Of a DNA stretch of 64,000 nt, positions 10,892-21,414 are shown one piece after another. The position numbers were made by a program, and so were the translations under genes. Source of the DNA: Trichobilharzia regenti (lineage: Eukaryota > Platyhelminthes > Trematoda > Strigeidida > Schistosomatidae); contig OX235270.1 in NCBI GenBank assembly GCA_944472135.2, positions 73,417,168 to 73,481,167 on the forward strand, written 5' to 3'. The first letter of the stretch is position 1. Each line of letters opens with the position of its first letter. The notes under the pieces were generated by a model. It was not told where the DNA came from. It did no database searches and saw only the letters and a list, made by a program, of their open reading frames with translations.

Positions 10892-11695
10892 CACTGTGTT
10901 AACTTCGATGTCTAGTTTGACGCCACTGATATCAAGTTTCGAAGTATTGTTGTCAAAATCGATATGATTCCGAAGAAAAATTCGTTATCGAAACGTTATC
11001 CAGTAAATAATACAATTTTCCACATTGTGATATGTCCACTGAACCAAAATAATATCAAACCATCGAAACTCATTTTACAAGAAAACTTTCTTTATTTGCT
11101 GTGATGTGTTTTCATTAGTGTTAATTTATTTTGTCTACTGTTTTTTTCTTCTGCATACAGATACTTCCGATGACAAAAAATCGACTTATTGACGTGTAAC
11201 AAGGCTTGAATTTTCGCACTGAAAAAAAACACTTGAAACATTTGCTATCTCTTAATGCCAGAATGTCTTTCATTATCTTTTTTGTGTTCTCTTGTGTTTT
11301 CCACTTTTGAAACAAATGATTAAATGCTAATTGTTTCTTTTTAGTCTTAACTGTTTTCGTTTCAAACCTGAAAAATTATTATCTTGTATTCAGGAATGTA
11401 TTCAAACTGTGCTTTATTATTGTCAAATGGTTTAGATTTTCTAAAGGTTCGGGTGCAAACTTTTAGTCCAATGTGTTTGTGTATTACTTAAAATTGATGA
11501 AATACAACCTCACAACAAAGTGAATTCATTTCAGTTTCATTCAAGCGAATGGGGATATTATTTTTGAAGATAGTCAACATACGAAAGAGATGCAGATGTA
11601 TGTTGTTTCCGGCATTCACAGAGGCGTGCTTGTAACTTATGACAACATCTCTAAGATGAATCAAGTGCTAAGTCACGATTTAAAAGGGACGATTA
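10892..11695. other. Probable 3' UTR and intergenic sequence
   Basis: AT-rich, with no recognised ORF. A canonical AATAAA was not found just after the proposed stop, so the end of the transcript is not located. Confidence 0.35.
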
Positions 11696-11930
11696 AGATA
11701 TGACAGAAAAGATTGAGAAATATATTACAAAGGACCTGAGGGGAGTGAGTCGTAAAAGGGAAACTGATTGACAATGAAACCTACAGTAAACTAAGAGCGA
11801 AAGAATCCCGCATGCTTTTCAAATATCGACAGGCAAAACTACACAAGGACATACAAATGAGGCCAATCCTACATATGGTCACCTCTCCTCACTGGTTAGC
11901 TTAGAGGATAAGAACAGTTACTCACTTCCA
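11696..11930 (+). pseudogene. Penelope-like element, small RT N-terminal fragment
   Basis: Around 11750-11910 the sequence reads KLIDNETYSKLRAKESRM, then AKLHKDIQMRPILHMVTSP. This resembles the Penelope N-terminal RT block (LIxxxxYxxLR, then PKxHKxxxPLRPIxS). No other part of the element is adjacent. It is a short, decayed relic, and the family assignment is tentative. Confidence 0.5.
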
Positions 11931-13690
11931 CCATAAGAGACTCCTCTATAGGAGACAATAAATAAATAACTGACCAACATAATGCCCATACGTTGCGTCA
12001 TCTGACATTGAAGTATGTCTGTATATGGTGTCATGCAGATACAAGCGGTCCGAAACACTCCAACTTGCTTCTTTTGGCAGGAAAGAAAAGAAATGTCGTG
12101 GAGGGTTTTAGTGTTGAACAGTACTGTGAGAAATGGCATGCAGTCAATTGTTATTATATTTCGAAATCCCCGCGGAATGAGTATTTTAGAATAATGGACG
12201 CCGATAGTTCTGTAGTGCATAGAATAGAGTTATTGTTATTATTATTATCAAGTTGTTATACTTGTCATAATATCAATCGAAAATAAATCAATGTAAGAAT
12301 TAATAGGAGTATGGTGGACGAGAGCATAATCAGTGTTTGCTTGTGCTAAAAGCGGCGTTGACTGAATAAATCGGCATTACTGTGATCAATTTTCAGCTAT
12401 AAAGCTTAAGTTCGGCGGCCATTGATTCGCAATAAATGGAATTTCGTAACCTGATTGTAACAGTAAACAGCCTAGTGGCATTATGTTTATGCGAGTTATG
12501 CAATGGACTTAATGGAAAGAAATCCTAATTTTTTATTCAGACGATGTTTCAATAAGGTGTATGGCTTTCTCAACTACAGAATGAGTAAATGGGTGAGCGA
12601 AACCGCCCATTTGGTAATATGTTCATTGGCTTAAGGACTACAATTACAACCTTTGGGCGTTCCTATAGAATCCTTCTCGAGCTGCTTCAGTCCTAAAAAC
12701 TAGTAGGTAGTGTATTCAGGTCTATGTCTCTCTCTCCTACTCCTACATTCCTTTCGTCCCATAACATAGTAGCTACATGAAGGATGCCTTCCAGATGGTT
12801 GAATTCTAACTTCACTGGAGATTGCAGGAAAATGTGCACTAAACATTCCAGCTGTTATGGCGAAATTAAACAAAATAGTCCGAAGAGTTACTTCACATTC
12901 TTCCAATGTTATTTCACTTACGTCTTTTGACTGAGGCTTGGGCATGCAAAGGACTTGATAAAAACACCTGAGGTAAGATATCTGAAGGAGTAGTGATGGA
13001 GTGGAGTAATTCGTTTATCTGAAGAAGCAGACTCAGTTATTCGCTATTAAGAAGCGCCAACTCGGTGATGCGAATTTTGTTACCGAGAAAGTCATTCTTA
13101 GAGGCTGCCCTATCGTATTTAATAAAACACAGAGGAGAGACTCTTTCCGAGTATTTCATCTACTGCAGCTGCAATTGTATATGACTTTCTCATGAATTAA
13201 TGCAACAGTTCTGCATTCAAAGGGCACAGCAACTAGCAGAATAAGTATAAGGATTACTGAGTATTGATTTGATACATAAACACAGTTTGAGTACTTATAC
13301 GACCAATTATCAGATTTGGAACCTATGGATAGGGTTAAAAGTGGTTGGTTTAAGAAAACAGCAATTAACCAAGGGGATTATGTTTATGGGGGTCATGAAA
13401 TGCACTTGGATTAGTGGAGTAGGTTTCAGCTATAAAATCGTAATTTTGAATAAAACGACGTTCATTATCAACAAGTAATTCGTCTTAAACCAAACTCCAA
13501 CTTGGCTCAGAGAATAGTCGTTTAATTTGTCTGTGCGAACAAAACAGCGACAGCTTGCGTAGATATCCCCTTATCTATACTTGACTTGTCTATCATTCAA
13601 GCCTAAACTCAAATATAACACACTGCTGTTAGCAGTTGATACTCTCGGTGCGCCCCCTTAAGGTCTCATTTTCTTCTAAGACGATCGTTA
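11931..13690. other. Unassigned region
   Basis: About 1.8 kb with several short open frames (for example 12945-12700 minus and 13269-13478 plus). None resembles a known family, and no splice-bounded exon or repeat family was recognised. A run of TTATTATTATTATT occurs near 12232-12247. Confidence 0.35.
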
Positions 13691-13694
13691 TTCT

Positions 13695-14078
13695 TAAAGC
13701 AGTCAAGAGTTCTGGTGTCGTAATAATGAACCGGCAAGACTACGTCTTCCAAATGACAACCCCGATAGGATGAGATTCCAAGTGGAGGGGTCAAAAAGCA
13801 ACGCAACAACAGCCTTCGAAAACAAAAAATACAGGCCCCTCAAGGAACTGCCTAAAGAAGGACTAATCGATAACAGAAGCTATAATGACCTCAAAACAAG
13901 GGTTTCACGCCCATTGTCCATGTCTGGTCAACCCAAAGTCCACAAACCTGATAAACCATTGAGATTTATAATGTCAGTAGTGAAAACACCATGCCAAAAC
14001 CTGGCTAGTCGGTTTGCACAAATATTAGAAGTAATTCAGAAAATGTTAGCAATTCACAGTCTCAAAGGTTCTTAAAAA
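13695..14078 (+). pseudogene. Penelope-like element, RT N-terminal part
   Basis: It reads VKSSGVVIMNRQDYV, then KELPKEGLIDNRSYNDL and SGQPKVHKPDKPLRFIMS, the usual start of Penelope-like RTs (a GGxVV..Y block, then PKxHKPxxPLRPIxS). The open segment 13770-14075 encodes 101 residues, with a stop upstream at 13770. It is cut at about 14078 by a Gypsy fragment and resumes near 15286. Confidence 0.72.
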
Positions 14079-15285
14079 GGTGATCTTTCATCAAATTTTT
14101 CAGCTGACTGTTGACAAGAACCCGGAACTTGATTGCCCATCCAGTGATTTTCCGTGCATAACCAGCAATGTTATGCACCACATCACAACTTCAGGACAAC
14201 CCGTGACATCTAAAGCACAGGGACTTGCTCCTGACATACTGCGGCTATCTAGAAATGGATTCGACCATATGCTCACCCGTGGCATCATTCTGCCATCGAA
14301 TAGCCCATGGACATATCTACTCCATATGGTACCGAAAAAGATAGCAACGATAGGCGACAAACTGGTGATTACCGGCGAGTGAACACCAGAACAACCCCTG
14401 ATTACTATCTACTGCCTCACATACACAACTTGACGACAACATTATCTGGGGCAACTATATTCTCGAAAATAGACTTGGTTAAATTGCACAACCAAACAAT
14501 TATGGCATCAGAAGATATTTCGAAGATGGCTATCATTACGCCTTCGAACCTTTTGAATTTCTACGTATGCCAACCGGCCTCCGGAATGCAGCACAAACAT
14601 TCCAACGCCTCATCGATGGAGTATTTCGCGGTCTCGACTTCGTATACGCATCCTTAGACGACTGACTCACAGCCAGTCCAGACAAGGAAATTCACCTTAG
14701 ACACTTGGACTTGGCATTCGAAATCTTACGCCAACATGGTGTTGCCATTAATGTACAAAAGCATCAGATAAGAGTAGAATCACTCGACTTTCTTGGCCAC
14801 ACCGCTGACTGCAAGGGTACCCACCCTCTGGCTAGCAAATTTGAGGCGATTGTTAACTTTCCGGAGCCAAGGACGGTGAACAATCTTCTCACTGTTAACG
14901 GCTTGATAAGTTATTACTGACGCCTTATTTCCAACTTTGCTTGCCTGATTCAGCCACTAAGAGACCTTCTTCTAAGGAATAACAAGTCCATCGAACTTGA
15001 CGCGTCTGCTCAAAATGCTTCCACTCAGGTTAAAAAGTTATCACGGATGCCACCCTTCTTATGTATCAAAATCCAACAGCACCTTAAGTATCTCCGTTGA
15101 TGCATCAAACACTGCAATCGGTGCAGTTCCGCAACAACTAGTCAAAAAACAGTGGTGACCACTCGCCTTTATTTCGAGGCGTCTACGATTGGTGCAAACC
15201 AAGTACAGCACATTCGGCAGAGAACTTCTGCCTATTATTGTGCTATACGCCACTTCCGACATTCAGTGGAGGGTTGTGAATTAGA
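14079..15285 (+). pseudogene. Ty3/Gypsy pol fragment (RT to start of RNase H), nested in the Penelope element
   Basis: Across several frames the sequence gives GFDHMLTRGIILPSNSPW, MVPKK, YRRVNTRTTPDYYLLPHIH, TIFSKIDLVK, LDFLGH and FPEPRTV, and ends in the RNase H-like AIRHFRHSVEG. These are RT motifs 1 to 7 and the connection domain of Gypsy elements, in the right order. The active-site YxDD region is damaged (VYASLDD). No LTR is visible at either end. The next bases (from about 15286) continue the Penelope reading. Confidence 0.75.
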
Positions 15286-16010
15286 CCAACCGAATATTCC
15301 AGACAAATTTCTCGTATCATACGATTTTCGTTCGCTGTTTACTGGCATACCTATTGAAGAGACAGTGAGAATTATATGCCAGCAATCCAAACTATTTCCT
15401 CTTCGTGAAAAGAAGCGACGAAAATTACTACTTCTTTGTGCAAACAACACCTAGTTCCGATTCAACAACCAGCTGTGCCTGCAATTTGACAGGGTGGCTA
15501 TGGGTTCACCTCTGGGTCCTGTTCTTGTGAATGTATTCATGGCTCATCTTGAACATACTCGAATATAGCCGGAAATAGAGAGGACCACCTATTACCGCAG
15601 GTATGTTGATGACACGTTTGTGGTTTGCAGTAATATCGGACAGACATCCACCATGTTCGGAAACATCAAAAAGGCTCACGCTCACATAGCATTTACAATG
15701 TACCATGAACGCAACAACCATTTCCACTTCCTAGGCATCAAGAGATGATGGGACAATTGAAAAATTTATCTACATGAAAGAAACGTGGACTGGCCAATAC
15801 TTGAATTATCACAGTTTCTGCCCCATCCGCTAAAAACAGAGCCTGGTGAAAACGCTCTTTAGCAGAGATAGGGCGTTGTGTTCAGAAGATAAGATTGAAA
15901 TGGAACTCGCAGTCATCAAAAAGAACCTGGTCGAAAATGGATTTCCTCGGAAGTTCACATTAAATATGCAAAGGAAAAACCACCTACACCGAAACTCGAT
16001 ATAATTGAAA
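15286..16010 (+). pseudogene. Penelope-like element, RT central part
   Basis: It resumes with IPDKFLVSYDFRSLFTGIPI, then VAMGSPLGPVLVNVFMAHLE and RYVDDTFVVC, the RT motifs A, B and C of Penelope-like elements. IAFTMYHE and FHFLGI follow. Several stops and frameshifts are present. With 13695-14078 it forms one element interrupted by about 1.2 kb of Gypsy sequence. No GIY-YIG domain was seen. Confidence 0.75.
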
Positions 16011-16557
16011 AGACAGTTTTTATTTGTCTAGCGTAAAAACTCAAAGAATTATCCATAAGAACGGAAAACAGAATTAGATGTGCATTGTAAACAACATTAT
16101 CTCGCCTAGTTAACTGGCTTGCTAGTTTTCTAGCTGGTCCGAAAGCCGGGTAAAGAGGGAGGAATCAGCGTGGGGTTAGCGACTCTCCACCACAAAACAA
16201 CCAAACTGCTACAGAAACTTCAACGCACAAAAATATATTAAACATTCAAAGAATGATCCTATTCTTCGCTCGAATCGGAGAGGCGAAACGATACAGTGGG
16301 CTGATGAAAGTCTTTGTGAAGCCGCTTAGCCGATGTGTCTTCCCTCGATGAAAGCAAGAATAAGAACGAGGACGTGGAATGTCCATCACAATGTACGAGG
16401 CTGGCTGGTAAGGCTGTCCATGTAGCCTAAAGAATAAGAAGACATGGCATAAAAGTGCTTGGAATCTGCGAAAACAGATGGAATGGATGAGAACTGTCAA
16501 ATTTGTCAGTAACAAACTCCCATCTGGTCACTCACCCACCAAGAGCACACTGAGGCA

Positions 16558-17323
16558 GTGAGTGACTATCGTGATGTCACCAGCGGCAACCAAAGGCCTA
16601 ATGTAATGGGAACCAATTTCATTCAGGAGAATGACAGCAAGATTCAACTCAAAAAGGAGGAAGGGAGGTCGCAGTTATCCAATGCTACGTACACTGCTAC
16701 AAAAAAAGGGGAACATGAGAAGAAGAAAGAATTTTACAGACAGCTACAAACAGTAATGCACAACATCCTAAATGGTGACATCAAAATCCTCATGGTCGAT
16801 GTGAACGCCAAAATGGGAGCAGATAATACAGGAAGGGAACTCATCATGAGTCGAGAGGCCTTCTCTCGGTGAAATGAATGAGAACGGAGAATTATTCGCA
16901 GACTTCTGCGCTTTCGATGATTTAGTGACTGGAGGCATGTACAAGCACAAGGATATACACAAAGCAACATGGATTTCCACTGACAGATACACCACAAGTC
17001 AGACTGACTTCATCTCAATGCTGCTCAAGGAAGTGGAGACGCAGCCAGTCCGGTAGACACAAATTCAAGAAGGGGAGCAGATGAAGGCGGGCTCAGATCA
17101 TCATCTACTTGAAGGAACCTTTGACGGGAAGCTGAGATCCCTGGAAACAACTAGAAACAGACCAGCACAATTCAAGTTCAGTATTCAGAAACTGAACGAC
17201 AAAACTACAAGGGATGCCTTCACTACAGATCAGAACACAGCAAAGTCGGAAAAAATACGTGGCATCACTGAGGAAACTTGCATGTGTGGAAGAACATTGG
17301 AACTCTCGGAAAGCGATATTTAA
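16558..17323 (+). pseudogene. RTE endonuclease region, frameshifted
   Basis: Three overlapping or abutting frames (16558-16872, 16874-17056, 17081-17323) together cover the APE-like endonuclease. The first ends with ILMVDVNAKMGADNTGREL, the second has HKDIHKATW and the third starts KAGSDHHLLEGTF. The normally invariant Gly before Asp-Met-Asn is Val here. Two frameshifts and a stop break the ORF. Confidence 0.75.
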
Positions 17324-17483
17324 GGAAACGTGTGAAACTGTTCTGGGATGCTGGAAGAGAAAGGACAACGATCGGCGGTCAACGGACACCTAACAGGAAG
17401 ATAATAGAAGAGAGGAGACGAGGATGTTGAAAGAGAAGATGAACTGGTGAAAATATGGACAACAGACGGAGAGGCCGAGTTCA

Positions 17484-17801
17484 ATGTACACTGCGGGGAA
17501 TCAAGAAGTGAAGAAGAATGCATGGAAAGACAAAATACAATTCTACGACAATCTGGCCAGTGAAGCTGAGAAGGCAGAAGGCAAGAAGGACCTGAGGGCA
17601 TTATATCAGATAACCAGGACTCCACCCTGGAAGAGATCAACCCAGAGGATGAAACCAATAAAAGATGCTCAAAGGAACCTGATTACGAAGGAGGAGAAAC
17701 AAATAAAACAGTGGGCTGATCACTTAACAGGACTCCTGAATCCATCATCACCGGCAACTTACCCGGAAATACTACCACCACCACAAAAGCACGATCCGTA
17801 G
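17484..17801 (+). pseudogene. RTE linker between endonuclease and RT
   Basis: It encodes a Lys/Glu-rich helical linker containing DLRALYQITRT and QRNLITKEEKQIKQWADHL, the usual sequence before the RT domain in RTE proteins. It is out of frame with the pieces on either side. Confidence 0.7.
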
Positions 17802-17923
17802 TGCCTGCCAGTGGACACCAAACCTCCAACGACAGCAGAAGCCCTGAATGTCATCAAGCTAAAGAAGAACAGCTAGGAATGCAGCAGGAGTGAACAGATT
17901 CCTCCCGACGCACTGGAAACCTG

Positions 17924-19723
17924 TTATAACTGAAGGTAAGCATCAGCAATGTCAATTTTTGCAAAACATTTACCACCACTAAGTTTGACGAATAAGTCTT
18001 CTTGAATTGGTAATGGATAAGCATAATCCTCTAAAGCATCATTTAACCCAGTTGAGAAATCTGCACACAGGCGAGTGGAACCATTTGATTTGCGTACAAC
18101 AACTATAGGGGCAGCCCAGGGCGAATACGTTACTGGTTTGATGACACCCAATGCTTCCAGTCTGTCGAGTTCATTCTCAACCAATGTGACAGCAGCATAC
18201 GGAACTGGACGTTTTGGACGAAAAACTGGCTTCGCGTTTGGCTTTAGAGACAAAACAACTTGGGTAAATTTGCAGCAACCAAGTTTGTCCTGGAAGACAG
18301 AAGCGTGCTTTTGACGCAGGCGTTGCAAGAGAGACTGATCAGATACATGTCCGGGAACAACGTTATGTGGTGAGGACGAAACATTAGAGCATACTGAATT
18401 TAATGGTACATTGAAGATATGGAGCTTGTCTAACCAGTCAAGACCAAGCAAATTCAAATCATGGTAGTTTGTCACGTAACATACACCATTGAACTGATGC
18501 TCACCAAACTGAACCTGGCAATTTATCTCACCCACGAGTTTCAGTATATCTCCAGAGGCATTCTTAGCGACATGCTCGGTCGGCAGAATCTGTGGGCACC
18601 CAAGTTTGCGCCACGTAGTTCGGGAAATTAAGGTGATATCTGATGCCGTATCCAACTGAAGACGAATATGTTTGCCGTTAATACCTAGTGTAATGTACTT
18701 ACGTTTGCTGGCGAAATCGACTTTGGAAGTTGTGAAAATGGTCTGTACTCGAGGAGATTGTTTCGGCTTGAAACGACTACTTCTGTTCCTCACCGAAGAA
18801 TTTTTCTGCGGTGGACAGTAACCCTCTTTGTGTCCAAAACGGTGACAATTACGGCATTTATGTTTCTTGAAAGGACAGAGCTTGACAAAATGCCACGAAC
18901 CACAGTGCCAGCACACTGAAGGAGGTTTAGCTGAATTCTGAGACTGACGTGCTGTGTGCTTAACGGTGATCGGAGGACTTTTCACTGTGTTAATTGAACC
19001 AAATTCAGACGACTGTCGTTTGCACTCCACCATAGCAGTATCGTGCTTCAAGTTGATTAAGCGTTGGCATTCTGCTGTCACCATTTGTAAAGTCATTTTC
19101 GGGTCTTGTTCCACGAGTGACAGAAGTCGAGTTCTTATGTCAGTATCTTCTGGGTTCTTCAACCCACAAATAAAAATCAAACACTTGAACTGATCTGATG
19201 TCATTTCGTGTGGTTTGAACCTTTCACATTCCTTGTTCACTTTGCCAGCGTAAGTGACATAATCATCGGAAGGCATTTTTGTCAACTGAAAACATTGATA
19301 CCGAATATTAAACATGGATGACTGTTCACCAAAGATTTGTGATAAAACGGTGACTGTCTCATCGAATGATAACTCACGTGGGTTCTTAGGCAGAATGAAG
19401 TTAACATATCTGTTGTGCTCAACAGTACCAAGTTTTCTTAGTAACAATCGGACTTTGGCAGCATCATCAAACATGTAGCATTCAATACGGAAAACGTCTT
19501 CGTAACGATTGAACCATGCATCAAATACGAGACCAGATATTGGGTCGTAGTTGAACTCACTGATGGAATTTGAGATGCTTTCATATTTGTCTGAATGAGA
19601 TGTTGATGGAACTTGAATGGACAGCTTCTGAGTGAGAGCTTCGATTAATTTTAGTTGAGCTGCTTCATTCTGAACTTGCTGCTGCTGCAAGATAGATTTG
19701 AGATCGTCCAGAGAGATAGACAT
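17924..19723 (-). CDS. Gypsy-like gag-protease-RT polyprotein, C-terminally truncated (599 codons)
   Basis: Gag occupies about residues 1-250. Two zinc knuckles follow: C271-C274-H278-C283 (unusual spacing) and C290-C293-H298-C303 (CX2CX4HX4C). The aspartic protease active site is D358-T-A-S. RT starts near residue 495, with RLEALGVIKP, SPWAAPIV and LCADFSTGLN, and stops just after motif A (KIDIADAYLQL). The stop codon comes from the retained LTR end, not from the element's own pol. Full elements of this group continue with RT palm, RNase H and integrase, all missing here. The two-knuckle gag and early RT resemble K02A2.6-like/Mag-type Gypsy elements. The exact family is uncertain. Confidence 0.85.
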   Translation of the reverse strand: MSISLDDLKSILQQQQVQNEAAQLKLIEALTQKLSIQVPSTSHSDKYESISNSISEFNYDPISGLVFDAWFNRYEDVFRIECYMFDDAAKVRLLLRKLGTVEHNRYVNFILPKNPRELSFDETVTVLSQIFGEQSSMFNIRYQCFQLTKMPSDDYVTYAGKVNKECERFKPHEMTSDQFKCLIFICGLKNPEDTDIRTRLLSLVEQDPKMTLQMVTAECQRLINLKHDTAMVECKRQSSEFGSINTVKSPPITVKHTARQSQNSAKPPSVCWHCGSWHFVKLCPFKKHKCRNCHRFGHKEGYCPPQKNSSVRNRSSRFKPKQSPRVQTIFTTSKVDFASKRKYITLGINGKHIRLQLDTASDITLISRTTWRKLGCPQILPTEHVAKNASGDILKLVGEINCQVQFGEHQFNGVCYVTNYHDLNLLGLDWLDKLHIFNVPLNSVCSNVSSSPHNVVPGHVSDQSLLQRLRQKHASVFQDKLGCCKFTQVVLSLKPNAKPVFRPKRPVPYAAVTLVENELDRLEALGVIKPVTYSPWAAPIVVVRKSNGSTRLCADFSTGLNDALEDYAYPLPIQEDLFVKLSGGKCFAKIDIADAYLQL

Positions 19724-19843
19724 TGTAATTGGGTTGTAATTAACACAGTCAAAAATGTTCTATAGCTGCGCTGAACAGAATAAAACCCGTCGTCGCTTGC
19801 TTGTTATAACTGCAATGAATTAAGGTAAACCCCGTCGCCAATT
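19724..19843 (-). promoter_or_regulatory. Gypsy-like leader and primer binding site
   Basis: On the minus strand the LTR ends in TTATAACA, followed by AAT and TGGCGACGGGG (about 19840-19830), which begins with the TGG expected to pair with a tRNA CCA end. A second, imperfect copy of the LTR end (TGTTATAACTG at 19802) lies 42 bases away, so the LTR/primer-site junction is partly duplicated. Confidence 0.6.
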
Positions 19844-20211
19844 TGTTATAACTGTAAGGAATTAAATGAGGACGTTGTCGCCTTGTTCTGTCTGCGCCTG
19901 ACTAATATGCCTATCTGCTTGTGGTACCTTCCGAATCAGTGAACCACGCAAATATCAAAAGACAAAGGCTGGCCTGTGACTGTATATTGTAGTACAACAA
20001 CTACGACAAAGAACTTATTTAGGAAAACAACACATGGTATTTATACATTTTTACAATAATACATACAGCTAACAGCATTTAAAATAGCATTTAAAATAAT
20101 TGATCGTAATAATCAATAGCAAAGTGCGTGGGAAATGATGATATACCATTTATGCGAGATTAACAGCCGTTGAAATAATTGATCAGTAACAAAGTGCGTG
20201 GGATCCTATCA
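19844..20211 (-). repeat. 5' LTR of the Gypsy-like element
   Basis: 368 bp, starting TGTTATAACTG and ending TATCA on the + strand, in the TG...CA form. The outer end abuts the AAACC target duplication. Confidence 0.78.
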
Positions 20212-20216
20212 AAACC

Positions 20217-21400
20217 GACTCAGAGACTGCGGTAGATGTACTCATGCCATCATTGCAAAACGTTTCACAAGAGGGAGAGGTGCCTACAGACTGGAGAAAA
20301 GGTTACCTTGTGAAACCACCAAACAAGGGCGACTTTGGACTCCGCAAGAACTGGAGAGGAATCCTGCTCCTGTCGACACCTGCCAAGTAAAATCCTGAGT
20401 CGCATCATCCTGGAGAGAATAAAGGACGCCCTGGATATAGAATTCCGACCAGAACAAGCTGGATTCAGGAAAGGCAAATCATGATCTGACTAAATTGCAA
20501 CTCTACGCATCATCATCACAGAACAAAGCATGGAATGTCAATCAAACATGTACCTCAACTTTATAGACTTTGAGGAAGGCCTTCTACAGCGTTGACCGAG
20601 AAGTGATTTGGAAACTACTTTACCACTACGGACTGCCTCAATCCTCTATCAACCTCATTCAACAGCTATATGACAATGCTACGTGTTAGTCAGGTGATTC
20701 ACAACAGAAAACTCAGCGGAGCGTTTGAAGTGAATACAGGAGTGTGACAAGGCAGCCTGCCTATTATCACAATTTTTATTCCAAATTGTGGCGAACTGGA
20801 TCGTGCGTCAGACTATGAACAGGGAGTTGGGAAGAAAGTAATATTTCGGAATGGCCGATAAGAAAACTCTAGAAGGTCTGCATTTCTCAGATGATGCATG
20901 TCTAACGCGACACAAACTCGAAGACTAGCAGGCGAAAACCAACAAAATGCCCTAAGGGGTTGGCAGAGAAGACAAGACTTCAGGTGAACATAGAGAAGAC
21001 GGAGTTGATGAAGATAACAAACCAACAACAACGACAACCAGCATCAATAATCATCAAAGGGAGAGATTTAACAGAGGCTACTTCCTCCGCTTATCTAGGA
21101 AGCATCGTTTCAACAGTGGGCGGGACAGATGAAGATGTCAAAGCAGGCTAGTATCCAAAAGGCAAGATACACCTTCATCAAACTGATACCAGTTTGGAAA
21201 ACTTCCGTACTCAGTCAGCATCAACAACAAGATTCGGATTTTCAACACAAGTCAGTTGAAGTCAGTCAATTCTTCTATGCGGGTCAGAAACTTGTTCTGC
21301 GTGTCACGGAAAGCATTCCCAACAGGCCATTTCAGACTTTTATCAACAGCTGCCCACTTCGCTGACCCCGTACGTCCAGGATAATTATAGGTAGTCTTAT
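20217..21400 (+). pseudogene. RTE reverse transcriptase, decayed
   Basis: Reading across frames gives VPTDWRKGYLVKPPNKGDF, ILERIKDALD, FRPEQAGFRKGK, DREVIWKLLYHYGLPQ and LQVNIEKTELM, then AYLGSIVS and TFIKLIPVW. This is the RTE RT order from the finger domain to beyond the thumb. The catalytic FADD-equivalent (near 20887-20905) is damaged. Stops and frameshifts are numerous. The C-terminal part is cut by CR1 sequence near 21400. Confidence 0.75.
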
Positions 21401-21414
21401 GACTCTGCGAACCT

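Larger units (their letters stand above)
17922..20211 (-). mobile_element. Ty3/Gypsy-like LTR retrotransposon, 3'-deleted, inserted in the RTE copy
   Basis: The insertion is bounded by the direct repeat AAACC (17917-17921 and 20212-20216), the expected 5-bp duplication. The 5' LTR (19844-20211) is complete, and gag-protease-RT start is open on the minus strand. The 3' LTR is reduced to its outermost 11 bases (TGTTATAACTG, 17922-17932), joined to the middle of RT. Since the target duplication is intact, the loss came after integration. The junction shares short homology (CTG/AAGG). Confidence 0.85.
16130..21400 (+). mobile_element. RTE-clade non-LTR retrotransposon, broken and split
   Basis: The leader (about 16130-16240) carries the GGGGTTAGCGACTC and AACTGCTACAGAAACTT block also seen in the family 1 SINE. 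The endonuclease reading runs over 16370-17320 (contains VDVNAKMG where the copy at 797-1339 has GDMNAKLG, and GSDHHLLEG). RT starts after IPPDALE at 17921 and continues from 20217 with GEVPTDWRKGYLVK and FRPEQAGFRKGK. It ends around 21385 within the C-terminal region. A Gypsy-like element (17922-20211) interrupts it. Many stops and frameshifts are present. Confidence 0.8.

Noticed and set aside
12700..12945. 81-codon minus-strand ORF as a host exon
   Set aside because: No recognised family, no convincing splice signals, and composition like the surrounding non-coding DNA.
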